From Bacteroidaceae bacterium (GTDB lineage: Bacteria; Bacteroidota; Bacteroidia; Bacteroidales; Bacteroidaceae), in NCBI GenBank assembly GCA_017621515.1, contig JAGASY010000086.1:1-38464 (forward strand): a stretch of DNA of 38,464 nt, given 5' to 3'. The notes under the pieces are model-generated. The model was not told the origin of the DNA. It saw nothing but the letters and a program-made list of their open reading frames with translations, and did not search any database. Positions 36,201 through 38,464 of the stretch are shown here, one piece after another (the stretch's first letter is position 1; each line of letters starts with the position of its first letter). Both the position numbers and the translations under genes were made by a program.

Positions 36201-37480
36201 GATGTTCCTATCCTAAAATTGCTGATTCGAACTTCATGCGTAGTATTAAATGCACTGGTATCACTCCATCTTAATGTATGTATTCCTTCTTGAAGAGTAA
36301 TAGAATAAAATGTTTCTACGTAATCTGAAATACTTATAGCACGAATTACATTAACAGATTTGCCATCTACATTAAAAGTGATACAAGCCTGACCATAGGC
36401 ACTCATTCCTTTAGCTTTGCAATCAAAAGTGATGGTCGTAGGTTTTGTCAGTGTAAAACTTATAGTAAAATAATTATTTTGATACTGACTACATATATAA
36501 TTATCTGATTTTTGCCATGTATGATTGTCTATTATTGTTATAGGCACTTCAGTCGAAGCAACCAATGCTTTTCCCCAAGCATCCAATTGCTCTCTATAAT
36601 CTTGCGAACTAATAATGAACCCTCTTTCCACTTCTGCATCCCCCGGATTCACTTTTCCTGTTATTGTCGCTGTTGCCTGTGTCGTATCTGTTACAGAAAC
36701 CTCGCCAATGCTGACACTTTCCGTTTCAAATTGTTTCAATCCGCTGAAAATGCTGTCACCGTTTACAACTGAAAACGCACGATACAGATAGTTTTGTGAA
36801 GGATAGAGTCCGCTGAGAGTAAACTCAGACGAGGTGGCAGTTTTTGTTATCCATTTTCCCGGAGTCGTATTGGTTATATGAATATTACGCAGAATACCTA
36901 TGTCGCCTCCAACATTGGTGTCTCCCTTCTTCATGAATTTCCACATCACTGTGTGTTCTCCGGCAGGAAGCACGTATGACACATGACGGAACTCCGGTTT
37001 GTTCGGATTGTCTTGCAAACCACTTACAGAATGCTGTGTGTCCGCTCCATCCACCAAGAATACAAACGATGTCTTGTCTTCTTCCGAGTCTGTACACCAG
37101 TCAAACTCAATTGCTGTAGGGATGGTGAGAGTAAATGTGGCGGCAAGCACCGACTCCTGCCCGGTTGCCAGACCGCGCTCATTTTCCGCCCATCCTTTAG
37201 CTTCACACCAATAGAAATTCTTTGCACCGTCCATGACAAACTCCACAGGATCACTCGTGGAAGAAAGTACGTGAGATGAAAAATCGGTAAGAGGCACTAA
37301 TTCGCCATACTTGAAATGGAAGCCGTTAGAGGTGCTTCCCGATGCAAACCCCGCTTTGAGTGTTGCATGAGTCTGTGTAACGGAAGATGCTGCTTCCGTT
37401 GTTACTTGTTGTGCCGATACAAAGGCAGAGATAGCCAAGGCACAACATGCGACAGACAATCTGAATGTAGATTTCTTCAT
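33266..37480 (-). CDS. large secreted fibronectin-like repeat protein with T9SS-like tail
   Basis: The 1404-aa protein starts with a signal peptide (about 1-23, cut after FVSA). It consists of roughly ten or more beta-sandwich repeats of about 85-110 aa resembling fibronectin type III. Each has a T(A/S)ATIxG-like strand, a GDA signature and a PNTxYxYRxY strand. GDA or close variants occur at least seven times (NPGDAEV, DGGDATI, IMGDAII, DNGDAKV, DKGDAKV, TTGDATY). The last ~60 residues (YIVFQNTEGLSCRVYNLSG, LPGIYIVRFS, ending KVVVK) match a type IX (Por) sorting tail in style. A cell-surface adhesin or scaffold role is likely but unproven. It stands alone on the - strand. Confidence 0.85.
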   Translation of the reverse strand: MKKSTFRLSVACCALAISAFVSAQQVTTEAASSVTQTHATLKAGFASGSTSNGFHFKYGELVPLTDFSSHVLSSTSDPVEFVMDGAKNFYWCEAKGWAENERGLATGQESVLAATFTLTIPTAIEFDWCTDSEEDKTSFVFLVDGADTQHSVSGLQDNPNKPEFRHVSYVLPAGEHTVMWKFMKKGDTNVGGDIGILRNIHITNTTPGKWITKTATSSEFTLSGLYPSQNYLYRAFSVVNGDSIFSGLKQFETESVSIGEVSVTDTTQATATITGKVNPGDAEVERGFIISSQDYREQLDAWGKALVASTEVPITIIDNHTWQKSDNYICSQYQNNYFTISFTLTKPTTITFDCKAKGMSAYGQACITFNVDGKSVNVIRAISISDYVETFYSITLQEGIHTLRWSDTSAFNTTHEVRISNFRIGTSKGINYNKTISIDQNDMQHVLTELRPNTMYSVKSYMRPTFESELENRWSESDMYSDAVIFKTRNVVADTIGVNNLMQGSAVIRGKVDGGDATIVAKGLQYKTADAVSWSYIATVGSDDALSATLKRLRPNTRYQYRSYIQAQDCDTVFSNTASFQTLAVEALKPSVGTCTQHTATINAQVIMGDAIIYTRGLQFRTGNGAWTDYEDGGEEETYTRKFDELTMNAPYEARTYIQPQGLDTIYSDVCLFKTKNVEAYADSVTDIYPRRVTLHGHVSVGDDVAKEKVIRIYNRKNNKLLTEVPITISDTVFSETVTGLQPDVEYYFTVGVKGNTGDMVYSKESVFYTPLPFSHLKCENITQTTASFTALAAELGETPEEIGYLISGGDKNEETKVLTYTEGMKSLDFKITDLYPGQNYSIAVYCKFDGINYYSNEIYINTKPVVFSVVYTDIKRTSATMNITMDNGDAKVDNLRYYLIDGTGQIPEDAVFIPAGEKNLLTGLTPATYYYLALRYEVNGKEYWRWLEDDARLITGDVNLNVTYSHVQQTTAVMKTIVDKGDAKVENMQYSINGGATWNEYQATVNLMGLQPNASYRPMFRWTVLGVEYTYTAPAFTTQPISIRTGMKEVCQTSALVSFDYTTGDATYIESGIQFNGERLQGETSCRLTELDPSTTYRYYAYVITEEGGIVYSPVQTFTTLPINAATLSATNVSNRSAQFNGKVQCDTYSSAEFGFEWKGMGSDWLADPVFTQGVRLDDGTMTLGLVSGMLEPNKDYQFRAVVKYKGHEYVGAWKNFHTELEYVFYAAQPVTLYRTDRETNSIIFCGYYIQGSEEIINRGYEYWQQNSQAKQMSNSGSTAVTRVETDKNMLYRLDSSGLTDGMYCVRAFVQTATSIYYGETLIFGIGENVDINKIKEKQPVCGGASGYIVFQNTEGLSCRVYNLSGTLIAEENNMQQTEHLPVLPGIYIVRFSTNQTIKVVVK

Positions 37481-37549
37481 AACATTTCTACTGTCCGACT
37501 GATCCCCAAAGTCAGACCAATTACTAAATCATTACTAAATATAGGCATG

Positions 37550-37642
37550 AAAAAAGGCGCGGGAATCTGTCTTCGCTTATCCCGCGCGTAAGGCCTTCGC
37601 AATGCCTCCTATTCAAGGATAAGCAGCAGTTAGCCCACGCCC
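37550..37642 (-). ncRNA. candidate structured leader or small RNA with terminator
   Basis: On the - strand an 8-bp GC-rich stem (GCGCGGGA/TCCCGCGC; + coordinates 37557-37564 and 37580-37587) is followed by a run of six T, a convincing intrinsic terminator. No gene ends there. Upstream, GCGT...ACGC (37637-37640 with 37586-37589) can pair and overlaps the terminator arm by two bases, so a switch is conceivable. It lies 70 bp before the fibronectin-like gene. No known family was recognised. The remainder of 37481-37987 holds no gene. Confidence 0.35.
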
Positions 37643-37987
37643 ATACATATACATAACACATACCCCTCTGATGTTTCATACAAACAAAACAACCAAAGAA
37701 GTACGGAAAATACACGTACAACAATGGGCGACTACCGCCATCATCTTCTTGAATAGGTAAAGTTGCGAAATTCATAAAGTAATGGTACGATATGAAAGCA
37801 AGTTTCAAATAACTGCAAATAAAACTACTGATATACAAGTCTTTTGTAAAACATACGTGTTTGTATTTGTTTCTTGATTTATCATATAACTTCTGTTGTT
37901 TTTATCATTTTTGTTTCTTATTTGTTTCTTAATTCCATTTATTTTTTGCACCTTTGCACCCAGTTTGTTACATTAAATCGATTAGCC

Positions 37988-38464
37988 ATGGCAAGAAGCA
38001 AGAAAACGATGAAGGCAAAGGAACCTATCCGTCTTAGGATGAAAGACCTGAGCAATGGGAATAAAAGTTTGTATTTGGATATTTATAGGGAAGGCAAACG
38101 TTCCTATGAGTATCTCAAGATGTATATCGTTCCCGAAACGGATGATAATTCCCGTAGGCAGAACCAAGCCACCCTGGTTGCCGCCAATAAAATCAAAGCC
38201 GACAGAATCATTGAACTGACCAATGGCGAAGCGGGCATCAAGCAAGCTAAAGACGAGCCGAAAGTTTTTTTGCTTGACTGGATGAGTACATATATGGACA
38301 ATCAAAAGAAACGCGGTAAAAAAGACTGGCGCCAGATTTCTGTTGCCATGAGGATTATCAAAGAATGGGCAGGTGACAAGGTTACGCTTGATCAAGTTGA
38401 CAAGGCATTCTGCCAAGGATATATTGATTATCTCAGGACCGATTACCGCCCAAGATATGTGGAA
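37988..38464 (+). CDS. tyrosine-type site-specific integrase, N-terminal part
   Basis: The frame is open from ATG 37988 to the window end (159 codons). It begins MARSKKTMKAKEPIRLRMKD. The arm-binding-like domain (about 15-75: SLYLDIYREGKRSYEYLKMY) and SAM-like core-binding domain (about 92-159: FLLDWMSTYMDNQ, then WRQISVAMRIIKEWAGDK) are typical of integrases of Bacteroides conjugative and mobilisable elements. The catalytic Arg/His/Tyr domain lies beyond the window. It reads rightward, so it probably marks the left edge of an integrated element extending out of view. Confidence 0.9.
   Translation, partial: MARSKKTMKAKEPIRLRMKDLSNGNKSLYLDIYREGKRSYEYLKMYIVPETDDNSRRQNQATLVAANKIKADRIIELTNGEAGIKQAKDEPKVFLLDWMSTYMDNQKKRGKKDWRQISVAMRIIKEWAGDKVTLDQVDKAFCQGYIDYLRTDYRPRYVE

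Noticed and set aside
1..38464. CRISPR arrays, tRNA or rRNA genes
   Set aside because: No regularly spaced direct repeats with unique spacers and no tRNA-like T-arm or rRNA blocks were found by eye. The cagtgcgctg arrays are inverted and nested, not CRISPR-like.

Overview
The window looks like chromosomal DNA of a gut-type Bacteroidales (probably Bacteroidaceae). Evidence: Bacteroidetes promoters (TTTG-N19-TAnnTTTG), almost no Shine-Dalgarno sequences, a hybrid two-component system (HTCS), secreted glycosidases, a surface-type lipoprotein, and a type IX-like C-terminal tail on a large fibronectin-like protein.

Layout. (1) 1-4000: a ~390 bp non-coding repeat, a secreted protein with three alpha/beta-hydrolase domains, and a decayed AraC-type sensor-regulator (pseudogene). 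(2) 4000-10240: a + strand run: Crp/Fnr regulator, M3 dipeptidyl carboxypeptidase, lipoprotein, dCMP deaminase-like protein, S41 protease, 5-formyl-THF cyclo-ligase. It ends in a bidirectional terminator facing a short DnaJ-like gene. (3) 11073-22171: a carbohydrate locus. On the - strand are a six-hairpin glycosidase, a GH43_24-like exo-beta-1,3-galactanase and a GH59 galactocerebrosidase homologue; a divergent 1346-aa HTCS lies on the + strand. No SusC/SusD pair is present, and a possible membrane-protein remnant lies between two of the glycosidase genes. (4) 22172-22940: a gene-free stretch with nested inverted repeats. (5) 22941-28703: recJ, recQ, a TPR protein and a dihydroorotate dehydrogenase-like protein. 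(6) 28824-33183: an aromatic amino acid operon (prephenate dehydratase, aminotransferase, DAHP synthase-chorismate mutase, prephenate dehydrogenase). In front of it are a consensus promoter, a 26-codon leader peptide with 5 Phe and 5 Tyr codons, and mutually exclusive antiterminator/terminator hairpins. (7) 33266-37480: a 1404-aa secreted fibronectin-like repeat protein; 37988-end: the start of a tyrosine-type integrase, probably the edge of an integrated element.

The two most notable observations are these. First, a complete Phe/Tyr transcription-attenuation system can be read base by base ahead of the four-gene aromatic operon. Second, a ~390 bp repeat, diverged but almost free of indels, lies at 32-420 and, inverted, at 17129-17516. 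Each copy sits 130-190 bp upstream of a secreted carbohydrate-active enzyme gene and in the same orientation as that gene, which suggests a shared cis-regulatory module. The GH59/GH43/six-hairpin set suggests beta-galactan or arabinogalactan side-chain breakdown, but the substrate is inference.
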